DNA of 64,000 nucleotides, from assembly GCF_004168625.1 (NCBI RefSeq), contig NZ_SDWW01000006.1:62001-126000 (forward strand), in the 5' to 3' direction. Source of the stretch: Pengzhenrongella frigida. GTDB taxonomy: Bacteria > Actinomycetota > Actinomycetes > Actinomycetales > Cellulomonadaceae. The translations under genes and the position numbers were made by a program. The notes beneath the pieces are model-generated. The model searched no databases and was not told where the DNA came from. It worked only from the letters and a program-made list of their open reading frames with translations. Shown piece after piece: positions 26,973 to 36,633 of the stretch. Positions within the stretch are counted from its first letter, which is position 1. Every line of letters begins with the position of its first letter.

Positions 26973-27884
26973 ATGACTGCACCGCGCGTCGCCCTGGCAA
27001 CCTGCTCCCTGTACCCGCAGCTCGAGGCGGACGACTCCCTCCTGCTGCCCGCCCTCGCGGAGCTCGGCGTGGAGGCCGTCCCCGTCGTGTGGGACGCCGC
27101 CGACGTCGACTGGGACGCGTATGACCTCGTCGTCGTGCGCAGCACCTGGGACTACGCGCTGCGCCAGCAGGAGTTCCTGGCCTGGGCCGCGAGCGTGCCG
27201 CGGCTCGCCAACCCCGCGCCGGTGCTCGCGTGGAACACGGACAAGTTCTACCTGCGCGACCTCGAGCAGGCCGGCGTGCGCGTGGTGCCGACCATCTGGC
27301 TCGACCCCGCCCGCAACCTCACCTCGCGGGCCGTGCACACGCGGTTCCCGGCGAGCGGCGAGTTCGTGGTCAAGCCCACCGTCAGTGCGGGTGCCAAGGA
27401 CACCGGGCGCTACCAGTCGAACGAGGCCGACCAGCGTGGGCTGGCGATCGTGCACGCGCGCGACCTGCTCCGCGCGGGCCGGCACGTCATGGTGCAGCCC
27501 TACCTCAAGCAGGTCGACACGATCGGCGAGACGTCGCTGGTCTACATCGACGGGGTCTTCAGCCACTCGGTGCGCAAGGGCCCCCTGCTCGAGGGTCCGA
27601 ACCGCGGGTTCGAGGGCCTGTACAAGAAGGAGGACATGACGGTGCGTGCGGCGACCGACGCCGAGCGTGCGCTCGCGGACGCCGTCATCGAGGTGCTGCC
27701 CACGGTCGCGCCCGGGGCCGACGCCGGTCCGCTGCTCTACGCGCGGGTCGACCTGCTTCCCGACGCCGACGGCGCCCCCATGCTGCTCGAGCTCGAGCTG
27801 ACGGAGCCGTCCCTGTTCCTGGCCCTCGGCGACGGCGCCACGAGCCGGGTCGCGGGCGCGATCGCCAAGCGCGTCGGGCGCTGA
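26973..27884 (+). CDS. ATP-grasp domain protein (RimK/glutathione synthase-like)
   Basis: 303 residues. VVVRSTWDYALRQQEFLAWA, NTDKFYLRDLEQAGVRVVPTIWL, FVVKPTVSAGAKDTGRY, VQPYLKQVDTIGETSLVYIDG and the C-terminal LLELELTEPSLFL (metal ligands) are typical of stand-alone ATP-grasp ligases of actinobacteria. The acceptor is unknown. TACCCT lies 5 bases before ATG 26973. A strong hairpin follows at 27928. Confidence 0.8.
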   Translation: MTAPRVALATCSLYPQLEADDSLLLPALAELGVEAVPVVWDAADVDWDAYDLVVVRSTWDYALRQQEFLAWAASVPRLANPAPVLAWNTDKFYLRDLEQAGVRVVPTIWLDPARNLTSRAVHTRFPASGEFVVKPTVSAGAKDTGRYQSNEADQRGLAIVHARDLLRAGRHVMVQPYLKQVDTIGETSLVYIDGVFSHSVRKGPLLEGPNRGFEGLYKKEDMTVRAATDAERALADAVIEVLPTVAPGADAGPLLYARVDLLPDADGAPMLLELELTEPSLFLALGDGATSRVAGAIAKRVGR

Positions 27885-27927
27885 TCGGCGGCGCGATCGT
27901 CGCCGGCGGACTGCCCCGGAACGAGGA

Positions 27928-27958
27928 ACGGCGCCCGGCTCGATGAGCCGGGCGCCGT
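27928..27958. terminator. Terminator hairpin between ATP-grasp gene and tRNA-His
   Basis: Perfect 14-bp stem (27928-27941 with 27945-27958) and 3-base loop; converging transcripts on both sides. Confidence 0.75.
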
Positions 27959-27966
27959 CCTGCTTG

Positions 27967-28040
27967 GGTGGCTAACGGGACTTGAACCCGCGACCCCCTG
28001 GACCACAACCAGGTGCTCTACCACCTGAGCTATAGCCACC
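27967..28040 (-). tRNA. tRNA-His (anticodon GTG)
   Basis: Acceptor GTGGCTA/TAGCCAC with the extra G-1 (28040) opposite discriminator C (27967), as required for His-tRNA. Anticodon stem CCTGG/CCAGG, loop TTGTGGT. CCA is not encoded. Confidence 0.95.
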
Positions 28041-28104
28041 ATGGCCCCGATGAAGCCGGGGCCGACGGAAAGCATACCGGCTCTCGGGCAGTGCTCGGGG
28101 CAAG

Positions 28105-28758
28105 CTACGCGGTGGGAACGGTCCGCTTGACCGACGTCGCCACGACCTCGGCCGCGACGGCCTTGGCGGCCTTGGAGTCCGGGCCTGGCTGGGGCACCAG
28201 GATCGCGGCGCGGTAGTACCGCAGCTCGTCGATGCTCTCGAGGATGTCGGCGAGGGCGCGGTGGCCACCGTTCTTCTCCGGGGACGCGTAGTAGGCCCGC
28301 GGGTACCAGCGCCGCGCGAGCTCCTTGATCGAGGACACGTCGATGACCCGGTAGTGCAGGTGCCCCATCAGGGCGGGCATGTCGCGCTCGAGGAACGTCT
28401 TGTCGGTGCCGATCGAGTTGCCCGCGAGCGGAGCCTTGCCCGCGTCGGGAACCCACTCCTGGATGTACGCGAGCACGATCGCCTCGGCCTCGGCCAGCGT
28501 CATCCCCGCGGCGAGGGTGTCCAGCAGGCCCGACGACGTGTGCATCTCGCGCACGAAGTCGCCCATCTGCTCGAGGGCGGCCGGCGGTGGGGAGATCACC
28601 ACGTCGACGCCTTCACCCAGCACGTTGAGCTCGGAGTCGGTGATGACGGCGGCGACCTCGACGAGGGCGTCGGCGACGCCGTCCAGGCCGGTCATCTCGC
28701 AGTCGATCCAGACGATGCGGTCGGCGCTCGGGCCGCTGTTGTTGCTGTTGACACTCAC
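28105..28758 (-). CDS. orn: Oligoribonuclease
   Basis: 217 residues. Degrades 2-5 nucleotide RNAs and pGpG. DEDDh exonuclease: [12 protein letters not shown] with D19 and E21, [34 protein letters not shown] and the HRALADI His/Asp pair near the end. GTG 28758 is preferred because TAGTCT sits 7 bases upstream; a longer frame from 28785 would put that box inside the gene. A C-terminal extension after LRYYR of about 40 residues is Lys/Ala-rich. Confidence 0.93.
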   Translation of the reverse strand: MSVNSNNSGPSADRIVWIDCEMTGLDGVADALVEVAAVITDSELNVLGEGVDVVISPPPAALEQMGDFVREMHTSSGLLDTLAAGMTLAEAEAIVLAYIQEWVPDAGKAPLAGNSIGTDKTFLERDMPALMGHLHYRVIDVSSIKELARRWYPRAYYASPEKNGGHRALADILESIDELRYYRAAILVPQPGPDSKAAKAVAAEVVATSVKRTVPTA

Positions 28759-28765
28759 GGGGACA

Positions 28766-28771
28766 AGACTA
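28766..28771 (-). promoter_or_regulatory. -10 element for leaderless orn
   Basis: TAGTCT on the minus strand, 7 bases before GTG 28758, overlapping the end of the upstream small membrane-protein gene. Confidence 0.5.
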
Positions 28772-29068
28772 CGGCTCGCGGTCACCGAGGTCCGTTGTGC
28801 GCGGGTTGTCCCGTGGTGCGGGCCCGGTGCGGGCGAGCCAGGCGGCGATCAGGACCACGACGGCGCTGCCGATCGTGCCGAGCGCTGCCGTGCTCGTCGA
28901 CGCGTCTGCCCAGACCATGACCACACCGGTGCCCGCGGCCGCGGCCAGGGCGAGCACGATCCGGTCGAGCGGGCGATGCTGCGGGCCCGGCGGCGCGGAG
29001 CGGCTCGGGTCAGGATCCCGACGCGGCGGGAGCGGGGGCGGCTCTGGGGTGTCGGAGTGGCGACCCAT
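28769..29068 (-). CDS. Small membrane protein, function unknown
   Basis: 99 residues: a Pro/Arg-rich head of about 35 residues, two hydrophobic helices (about 36-55 and 60-80) and a charged tail. No family recognised. It ends 10 bases before orn and may be read through into it, although orn has its own promoter. Confidence 0.55.
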   Translation of the reverse strand: MGRHSDTPEPPPLPPRRDPDPSRSAPPGPQHRPLDRIVLALAAAAGTGVVMVWADASTSTAALGTIGSAVVVLIAAWLARTGPAPRDNPRTTDLGDREP

Positions 29069-29137
29069 CAGTGACCACCCGTGCCCGGGTGAAGGGTGCG
29101 GGGAACGGGCATGCCACATCGTGGCACGCCGAAGGGT

Positions 29138-29164
29138 CGCGCCCGGCCGGTGAGGCCGGGCGCG
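29138..29164 (-). terminator. Hairpin after the 41-residue peptide gene
   Basis: 13-bp near-perfect GC stem (29138-29148 with 29154-29164) 25 bases after the peptide stop on the minus strand. A smaller hairpin lies at 29112-29126. Confidence 0.55.
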
Positions 29165-29188
29165 CCCGGTCGTGCCCGCCGGACCGCA

Positions 29189-29314
29189 TCAGCGGATCGA
29201 CAGGAACGTGGGTTGGAAGGCTGCCGGAGCCACGGCGTTCAGGGTGGCTTCCCGGAAGTCGAGGCGTTCGGAGTAGGCCCGCAGCCAGATGAAGTCGGGC
29301 AGGAGGGTGGTCAT
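29189..29314 (-). CDS. 41-residue peptide, unknown
   Basis: Encodes 41 residues starting MTTLLPDFIWLRAY and ending FQPTFLSIR, with SERLDFREATLNAVAPAA between. GAAGGA lies 8 bases before ATG 29314 and a terminator-like hairpin follows the TGA, so it looks like a complete single-gene unit. It has no cysteine, no evident signal sequence and no modification-enzyme genes beside it. The aromatic and Arg/Asp-rich sequence is not low-complexity background. No function known to me. Confidence 0.55.
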   Translation of the reverse strand: MTTLLPDFIWLRAYSERLDFREATLNAVAPAAFQPTFLSIR

Positions 29315-29456
29315 GGGAGATGTCCTTCGTGACGTGGGAAAAGAGGTGGGCCTGGCCGGACCCGAACGTCACCGCGGTGGTGCAACCGAACCACGCGGGG
29401 CTGTGGTGGGGCACGTCTTTTTCCGTGTCCGGCCGCTGGCGGCGAGCGGGCGGCAC

Positions 29457-29462
29457 TACCGT
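29457..29462 (+). promoter_or_regulatory. -10 element for leaderless DUF998 gene
   Basis: TACCGT 7 bases before ATG 29470. Confidence 0.5.
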
Positions 29463-29469
29463 CACGTGG

Positions 29470-30120
29470 ATGCCCCCGACTCCGCCGTCTTCGCTGCCTC
29501 GCCGGGCGGTGCCAGCTCTGCCTCGCCGGGCGGTGCCCGCTCTGCCGCTGTGGGCGGTGCCAGCCGCACTCCTCGCCCCGATCGGCATGATCGGCGGCTG
29601 GACCGTGGCGGCGGCCGTCCAGGGGGAGGGTTTCGATCCGGTGCGCGACACGATCAGCGCGCTCGCGACCCAGGCCGCCGTCGCCCCGGCGATCATGACC
29701 GCCGGGCTGGCGCTGACCGCCGTCGGCCACGTGGCCAGCGCGGTGGCGTTGCGCCCGGCGGCCCGTCCCGGGCGACTTCTGCTCGCCGTCGGCGGCGTCG
29801 CGACGGCGCTGGTCGCGGCGCTGCCGGTCGACGCCCACCCGCGCGCGCACGGCATCAGCGCGGCGGTCGCGTTCGGTGCCCTCTCGGTGTGGCCGGCCGC
29901 CGCCGGTCGTCGCGGGGCCAACGGTCCGCTCTCCCCGGTCGCGGGGGCGGTGGTCACCGGGGGACTGCTGGTCCTGCTCGGCTGGTTCGTCGTCGAGCTG
30001 CAGTCGGTGGGGTCCGCCGGTGCCGCGACCGGACTGGCCGAGCGCGCCGTGGCGGGTGCGCAGTCCCTGGTTCCGCTCGCGCTCGTGGTCGCGCTGCGGC
30101 TCCGGTCGGGGCGATCGTGA
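29470..30120 (+). CDS. DUF998 family membrane protein
   Basis: 216 residues with five to six helices. FDPVRDTISALATQ after the first helix and VDAHPRAHGISAAVAFGALSVWP match DUF998, a FAR-17-like integral membrane family of unknown role. The N-terminus is a threefold repeat of LPRRAVPA from a 24-bp DNA repeat, probably cytoplasmic. The longer frame from 29320 is rejected because the -10 box sits just before 29470. Coupled to the PAP2 gene by GTGA. Confidence 0.8.
   Translation: MPPTPPSSLPRRAVPALPRRAVPALPLWAVPAALLAPIGMIGGWTVAAAVQGEGFDPVRDTISALATQAAVAPAIMTAGLALTAVGHVASAVALRPAARPGRLLLAVGGVATALVAALPVDAHPRAHGISAAVAFGALSVWPAAAGRRGANGPLSPVAGAVVTGGLLVLLGWFVVELQSVGSAGAATGLAERAVAGAQSLVPLALVVALRLRSGRS
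29494..29565 (+). repeat. 24-bp tandem repeat, three units
   Basis: Units at 29494, 29518 and 29542; the first two differ by two bases, the third is more diverged. Encodes LPRRAVPA, LPRRAVPA, LPLWAVPA. Confidence 0.85.
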
Positions 30121-30827
30121 GTCGCCTCGCGCACCTGCGCGGCCGGCTTGCCCATGAGCTCGACCGCCGACCGACGGTCCGGGCGGTGGCCCCCGGGCTG
30201 CTGCTCGTCTTCGGGGGCGTCCTCGCGTTCGCGGGGCTGCTCGACGCCGTCTGGGAGAACGACGACGTCTCGCTCTTCGACCAGCCCGTGCTCGCGGCGC
30301 TCGTCGCGAGCCGGGGGGCGCTGGCCACGGCCATCTTCGGGGTGATCACGGCCGTGTCCGGCCCGATCGTCCTGCCGGCGATCGTTGCGGTGGCCTGCCT
30401 CACCTGGGCCCGGGTGCGCCACGAGTGGTGGCGGCCGCTGCTGCTGATGGGCGCCATGGTGACGTCCACCGCGATCTCGGTCGCGATCAAGGGGATCGTG
30501 GCCCGGCCGCGGCCGCCGCTGGACACGATGGTCGTGCCCGGTGCCGAGATGTCGGCGTCGTTCCCCTCGGGGCACACGATCGGAGCGGCGACCCTGCTGC
30601 TGGTCACGTGGTACCTCGTGGTGCGGCGGTACCGCTCCACGGCTCGGCAGGTCGGCTGGGCCGTCGGGACCGTGGTGGGGACGCTCGCCGTCGGGCTCAG
30701 CCGGATGTACCTCGGCTACCACTTCCTCACCGACGTGCTCGCAGCGATCGCCCTCGCCGTCGCGATCCTCGGCGTCGTGACGATCGTCGACCGGCTGCAC
30801 ACGCTGCGGGGACGGCCGCAGCGGTGA
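30117..30827 (+). CDS. PAP2 superfamily phosphatase, membrane-bound
   Basis: 236 residues, six helices. The three phosphatase motifs are present: KGIVARPRP, the PSGHT motif and SRMYLGYHFLTDV. Likely removes phosphate from a lipid pyrophosphate such as undecaprenyl pyrophosphate or phosphatidate outside the membrane; the exact substrate is unclear. GTG 30117 overlaps the DUF998 stop. Confidence 0.9.
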   Translation: MSRLAHLRGRLAHELDRRPTVRAVAPGLLLVFGGVLAFAGLLDAVWENDDVSLFDQPVLAALVASRGALATAIFGVITAVSGPIVLPAIVAVACLTWARVRHEWWRPLLLMGAMVTSTAISVAIKGIVARPRPPLDTMVVPGAEMSASFPSGHTIGAATLLLVTWYLVVRRYRSTARQVGWAVGTVVGTLAVGLSRMYLGYHFLTDVLAAIALAVAILGVVTIVDRLHTLRGRPQR

Positions 30828-30839
30828 CTCCGACCACCG

Positions 30840-30915
<76 letters not shown>

Positions 30916-30996
30916 TGGCCGACACAGCCTAGACGGCACTCGGGCGACACGGCGCGGGCGTTTGGCCTGATCACGCGGGCGGGAGAGAATGGATCC

Positions 30997-32658
30997 GTGA
31001 GCGCCCAACCGGAGCCCGACGTCGCGACCGCGACCTTCGAGCCAGTCATCGTGGCGCCGTCCCTTCTCGACGCGGTGCGTGACCTGCGCCGCGACGTGCT
31101 GGGCACGTCCTTTCCGCTCGAGATCGACGGGGTCGGCGAGGCCCGTGCCTCGCGTGCCCGGCTCCTCGGCCAGCTGAACGACCACCTGCTGCCGCGCCTG
31201 GTGGAGCTCTCGGCCCCGGCCGTCGTCGTGCTCGCCGGGTCCACCGGTGCCGGCAAGTCGACGCTGATGAACTCGTTGCTCGGTGCTGAGGTGTCGGAGG
31301 CCGGGGTGCTGCGTCCCACGACGCGGCAGCCGGTGATCGCGCACCACCCCGACGACGCCGAGCTGCTCGAGGGTCACCCGGTTCTCGAGGCGGTCCGGGT
31401 GATCGCGAACGAGCGGGTGCCGCGCGGGATCGCGCTGCTCGACGCCCCCGACCTCGACTCGGTGCTCGAGGAGAACCGCACCACCGCGCATCGCCTGCTC
31501 GAGGCCGCGGACCTGTGGCTGTTCGTCACGACGGCGGCCCGGTACGGCGACGCGTTGCCGTGGCAGGTGCTCGCCGGTGCGATGGAGCGCGGTGCGTCCG
31601 TCGCGATGGTGCTCAACCGCGTACCCAAGGAGTCGCTCTCCACCGTGCGCGGCGACCTGCTCACCCGGTTGCGCGACCGCGGCATGCAGGGCGTCCCGCT
31701 CTTCGTCGTGCCCGACGTCGGACCGCACGAGGGCCTGCTCGACCCGGGCTCGGTGGCGCCCATCAAACGCTGGCTGACCATGCTCGCCGGACCCGACCGG
31801 GCCCGCTCGGTGATCGTGCGGACGCTCAAGGGCTCGCTCGGCGCGTTGCGCCCCTGGGTGGACGCGCAGGCCGAGGCCGTGCAAGACCAGGTCGACGCGG
31901 CCGCGGCGCTGCGCGAGGAGATCGCGCGCACGCTGCGCCTGCCGGCTGACGAGGCCCGCACCGGGGTGCTCGCCGGCGCGGTGGCCGACGGCGCGGTGCA
32001 GGCGCGGTGGACCGAGCTGTCCATCGGGTCCGGACCGCTCGCACGGCTGGTGCGCCCGTCGGGCCGGATCCGCGGCCTGCGCCGCACCGGCCGCGCCCGC
32101 ACGGACGCCCTCGCACCTCTGCAGGACGACCTGCGGCGATCGGCCGCCGCCGTGCTGAACGGGGCCGGGGTCGCCGCCGAGCTGGCGCTGCGCGGCCACC
32201 TCGGCCAGTCCGGATCGCTCGACGGCGGCCGGGCGCTCATCACCGCGTGGCCGGCAGCGGACCGCCGGTCGGCCCGCGACACCCACGCCGAGGCGAGCGC
32301 CGGCGAGTGGATCCTCGAGGCCGAGCCGCGGGTGCGCGCCCTGCTGACGTCCACCGATCCCGGCGTCGCGAAGCGCGCGGCGCGGGTGGTGCGCGCCCTC
32401 GGTGAGCGCGGGCTCGCCGTCGTCGTGCTCGCCGCCGCGGCCGGGCTGGCGCCCGCCGAGGACCTCCTGGTCGCGCTGCTGGGCGACTCCGGGGTCGAGC
32501 TGCGGGACGAGCTGCGCGACTCGCTCGCCGAGCGCGCGCAGCAGTACGTCGCCGGCGAGGGCGCCGACCTCGCGGCGCTGCTCGACGTCCCCGACCTGGC
32601 CGAGGACGCCGCCTCACGCCTCCGGCTCCGGCTCGCCGTGCTCAAGGGACTCACATGA
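30997..32658 (+). CDS. Dynamin-like/P-loop GTPase, A-type, copy 1 (A1)
   Basis: 553 residues. G1 loop GSTGAGKST at 81-89, G2 RPTT at 106-109, G3 DAPDLDS at 149-155 (Asp where G is usual), G4-like NRVP at 207-210 (weak for NKxD). ADLWLFVTTAARYGDALPW is shared with A2 at 36.6 kb. The C-terminal half is helical, with a hydrophobic stretch (GLAVVVLAAAAGLAPAEDLLVALLG) that could be a membrane paddle. GTG 30997 has a GAGAAT box 6 bases upstream and no Shine-Dalgarno. Overlaps B1 by 4 bases (ATGA). Probably a GTPase working with B1 at the membrane; role unknown. Confidence 0.75.
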   Translation: MSAQPEPDVATATFEPVIVAPSLLDAVRDLRRDVLGTSFPLEIDGVGEARASRARLLGQLNDHLLPRLVELSAPAVVVLAGSTGAGKSTLMNSLLGAEVSEAGVLRPTTRQPVIAHHPDDAELLEGHPVLEAVRVIANERVPRGIALLDAPDLDSVLEENRTTAHRLLEAADLWLFVTTAARYGDALPWQVLAGAMERGASVAMVLNRVPKESLSTVRGDLLTRLRDRGMQGVPLFVVPDVGPHEGLLDPGSVAPIKRWLTMLAGPDRARSVIVRTLKGSLGALRPWVDAQAEAVQDQVDAAAALREEIARTLRLPADEARTGVLAGAVADGAVQARWTELSIGSGPLARLVRPSGRIRGLRRTGRARTDALAPLQDDLRRSAAAVLNGAGVAAELALRGHLGQSGSLDGGRALITAWPAADRRSARDTHAEASAGEWILEAEPRVRALLTSTDPGVAKRAARVVRALGERGLAVVVLAAAAGLAPAEDLLVALLGDSGVELRDELRDSLAERAQQYVAGEGADLAALLDVPDLAEDAASRLRLRLAVLKGLT

Positions 32659-34208
32659 CCGCCCCGACCGGCTGGTCGGGCCGGGGCGCGCACCGCTCCG
32701 AGACCGCTGACCTGACCGACCGCGTCGAAGCGCTCGAGCGCGCTCTCGTCGTCGCCGACGGACGGCTCCCGCGCGGGGTCACCCACAAGGTCTCGGCCTC
32801 GATCGACCGGGTCCGGGAGCGGCTCGCCCTCGGCGTCGACCACACGATCGTGGCGCTGGTCGGGGGGACCGGCTCGGGCAAGTCGAGCCTGTTCAACGCG
32901 ATCAGCGGGCTGACCTTCGCCGACGTCGGCGTCCGACGCCCGACGACCTCCCAGGTCACCGCGTGCGTGTGGGGCTCGTCCGGGGACCCGCTGCTCGACT
33001 GGCTCGGGGTCCAACCCGACCGCCGGATCCAGCGCGAGAGCGCGCTCGACGCCGACGCCCAGGCAGCCCTGCGCGGCCTGGTCCTGCTCGACCTGCCGGA
33101 CCACGACTCGATCGAGCCGACCCACCGCGACATCGTGGACCAGTTCCTGCCGATGGTGGACCTGCTGGTGTGGGTGGTCGACCCCCAGAAGTACGCCGAC
33201 GACGCGCTGCACTCGGGCTACCTCAGCCGGCTCGTCGGGCACGAGGCGGCGATGGTCGTCGTGCTCAACCAGATCGACACCGTCCGACCCGAGGCCCGCA
33301 CCCGGCTCGAGGCCGACGTCGCGCGGCTGCTCCGCGAGGACGGGCTGACCGGGGTCCGGATCCAGTCCGCCTCGGCGCGCACCGGAGACGGCGTCGTGGC
33401 CCTGCGGCAGCTGCTCGCCGAGGTGGCGGCGCGGCGCAGCACCGCCGCGGTGCGTGCCGGGGCTGAGGTCACCGACGCGGCGACGCTGCTCTCGGCCCAG
33501 GTCGCCCCGAGCGAGCCGTCCCGGGACGAGCTGCCCGTCACGGCCGTCGTGGAGTCGTTCTCCCAGGCCGTCGGCCTGCCCGTGATCGCCGATGCGCTCG
33601 AGGCCGCCGTCCGCGGGCGCGGCGGCGCGGTGCCCGCCTTCGGCTCGGTCCATCAGGACACCGTGGAGCTGGCGCGGGCGCGCTGGCTGGGTGACGTCGG
33701 AGAGGGTCTACCCGTGCGCTGGCAACGCGCCCTGGCCGCACGGGTGGCGACCAACGCCGAGCTGCGGCAGGCCGTGGACGCCCGGATGGTCGCGGTCGGC
33801 ATCGCCGCGCGCCGTTCGCGTGGCGCGATCGTGCTCGCGGTCGCAGCGGTGGCCGCGGTCATCGGCGCGCTGGCGACCGGGTCCGTGGCCCTCGGCGCCC
33901 GGGTCGGAGCCGACAGCGACTGGATCTCCGGCCTCGTGGTCGCGGGCGCCCTGCTGGGGCTGGCGGTTGTGCTCGTCGTCTCGGCCGTGCTGGTGCGTCG
34001 CCGTGATGCCCGACGGCGGGCCACGGTGGTGCGCCGCGACGGCCGGGCGGCGCTCGGGGAGATCGTCGAGGCACGGCTGGTGCAGCCCACCCTCGCCCTC
34101 CTCGGTGAGCACCGCGAGGTTCGCGGGTTGGCGGCCGGTGCTGCCACGTTCGCGCCGACCGCCGGACCGTCCACAGGCGAGACCGCCGCCACGGCGTCCC
34201 CAACCTGA
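32655..34208 (+). CDS. Membrane-anchored GTPase, B-type (YfjP-like), copy 1 (B1)
   Basis: 517 residues. G1 GGTGSGKSS at 70-78, G2 RPTT at 95-98, G3 DLPDHDS at 146-152, G4 NQID at 205-208, SA motif SASARTG. VDPQKYAD at 175-182 is shared with B2. Two hydrophobic helices near residues 390-450 (IVLAVAAVAAVIGALATGS and SGLVVAGALLGLAVVLVVSAVL) anchor it, with a cytoplasmic GTPase domain. Related to Era/YfjP-like GTPases. Coupled to A1 upstream; ssb follows after 85 bases with its own ribosome binding site. Confidence 0.78.
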   Translation: MTAPTGWSGRGAHRSETADLTDRVEALERALVVADGRLPRGVTHKVSASIDRVRERLALGVDHTIVALVGGTGSGKSSLFNAISGLTFADVGVRRPTTSQVTACVWGSSGDPLLDWLGVQPDRRIQRESALDADAQAALRGLVLLDLPDHDSIEPTHRDIVDQFLPMVDLLVWVVDPQKYADDALHSGYLSRLVGHEAAMVVVLNQIDTVRPEARTRLEADVARLLREDGLTGVRIQSASARTGDGVVALRQLLAEVAARRSTAAVRAGAEVTDAATLLSAQVAPSEPSRDELPVTAVVESFSQAVGLPVIADALEAAVRGRGGAVPAFGSVHQDTVELARARWLGDVGEGLPVRWQRALAARVATNAELRQAVDARMVAVGIAARRSRGAIVLAVAAVAAVIGALATGSVALGARVGADSDWISGLVVAGALLGLAVVLVVSAVLVRRRDARRRATVVRRDGRAALGEIVEARLVQPTLALLGEHREVRGLAAGAATFAPTAGPSTGETAATASPT

Positions 34209-34293
34209 CCGGCTGACCGCGCCCGAGCCCCCGCTCGCCGCGCACCCTCGCCCTCACGGGCCGACACGGGTCGGTCGCGAGCGAGGAGGAACG

Positions 34294-34821
34294 ATGAGCA
34301 CGAACGAGCTGATCTTGACGCTGGTCGGGTGGGTGGCGACCGAGCCGAAGCGCTACACCAGCACCGGTGCCGGCACCACCGCCTTCACGAGCTTCCGGAT
34401 GGCCAGCACCCGGCGCTACTTCGACCGGGCCGCCGGCGTGTGGGTCGACGGGCGCACCGAGTGGTTCACGGTCAAGGCCTGGCGGCAGCAGGCATACAAC
34501 GTGGCGGCCTCGCTGCGGAAGTCGGACCCGGTGATCGTCCAGGGGCGCCTGGTGACCGAGGAGTGGACCGGGCCCGACGGGCCGCGGACCACGCTCGTCC
34601 TCGAAGCGGCCGCGATCGGTCCCGACCTGACCTACGGGGAGGCGAAGTTCGCCCGGACCGTGCACGTCGCGGCGGGCGGTGCTGCCGACCAGCAGGACGC
34701 CACCGACGAGCCGCCCGGTGACCCGGCCGACGAGTCGACGCTCGTCGGCGAGCCGGCTCGGGCGGTGCTGACGGACGACCTCACGGACGACCTCAACGAC
34801 GACCTCGCGGGGGTGCCGTGA
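34294..34821 (+). CDS. ssb: Single-stranded DNA-binding protein, SsbB-like
   Basis: 175 residues. OB fold: ILTLVGWVATEPKRY, FRMASTRRYFD, EWFTVKAWRQQAYNVAASLRKSDPVIVQGRLVTEEW. The tail is acidic and repetitive (TDDLTDDLNDDL) but ends AGVP rather than the DDIPF-type tip that recruits partner proteins, so it is probably a secondary SSB. GAGGAGGA lies before ATG 34294. It sits between the two GTPase pairs. Confidence 0.88.
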   Translation: MSTNELILTLVGWVATEPKRYTSTGAGTTAFTSFRMASTRRYFDRAAGVWVDGRTEWFTVKAWRQQAYNVAASLRKSDPVIVQGRLVTEEWTGPDGPRTTLVLEAAAIGPDLTYGEAKFARTVHVAAGGAADQQDATDEPPGDPADESTLVGEPARAVLTDDLTDDLNDDLAGVP

Positions 34822-34852
34822 CCGGGCCGCCGAACGTCGGGCGGTGATCACT

Positions 34853-34897
34853 TAGGCTGGGGCACAGACGACCGCCCGCCCCCGACCGGGCGGGCGG
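34853..34897 (+). promoter_or_regulatory. ettA promoter and structured leader
   Basis: TAGGCT (34853-34858) is a likely -10. A 10-bp GC hairpin (34872-34881 with 34888-34897) follows, so it would lie at the 5' end of the message, 38 bases before the ettA start. It could instead terminate ssb transcripts. Confidence 0.4.
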
Positions 34898-34935
34898 ACC
34901 CCCATCCTTCAATTTGCAGGGCGGACGATTACCCA

Positions 34936-36618
<1,683 letters not shown>

Positions 36619-36633
36619 CGGTCCCGTGACCTG

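Noticed and set aside
29071-29292. Plus-strand short frames over the 41-residue peptide gene
   Set aside because: No ribosome binding site, overlapping terminator hairpins, and composition typical of noise.
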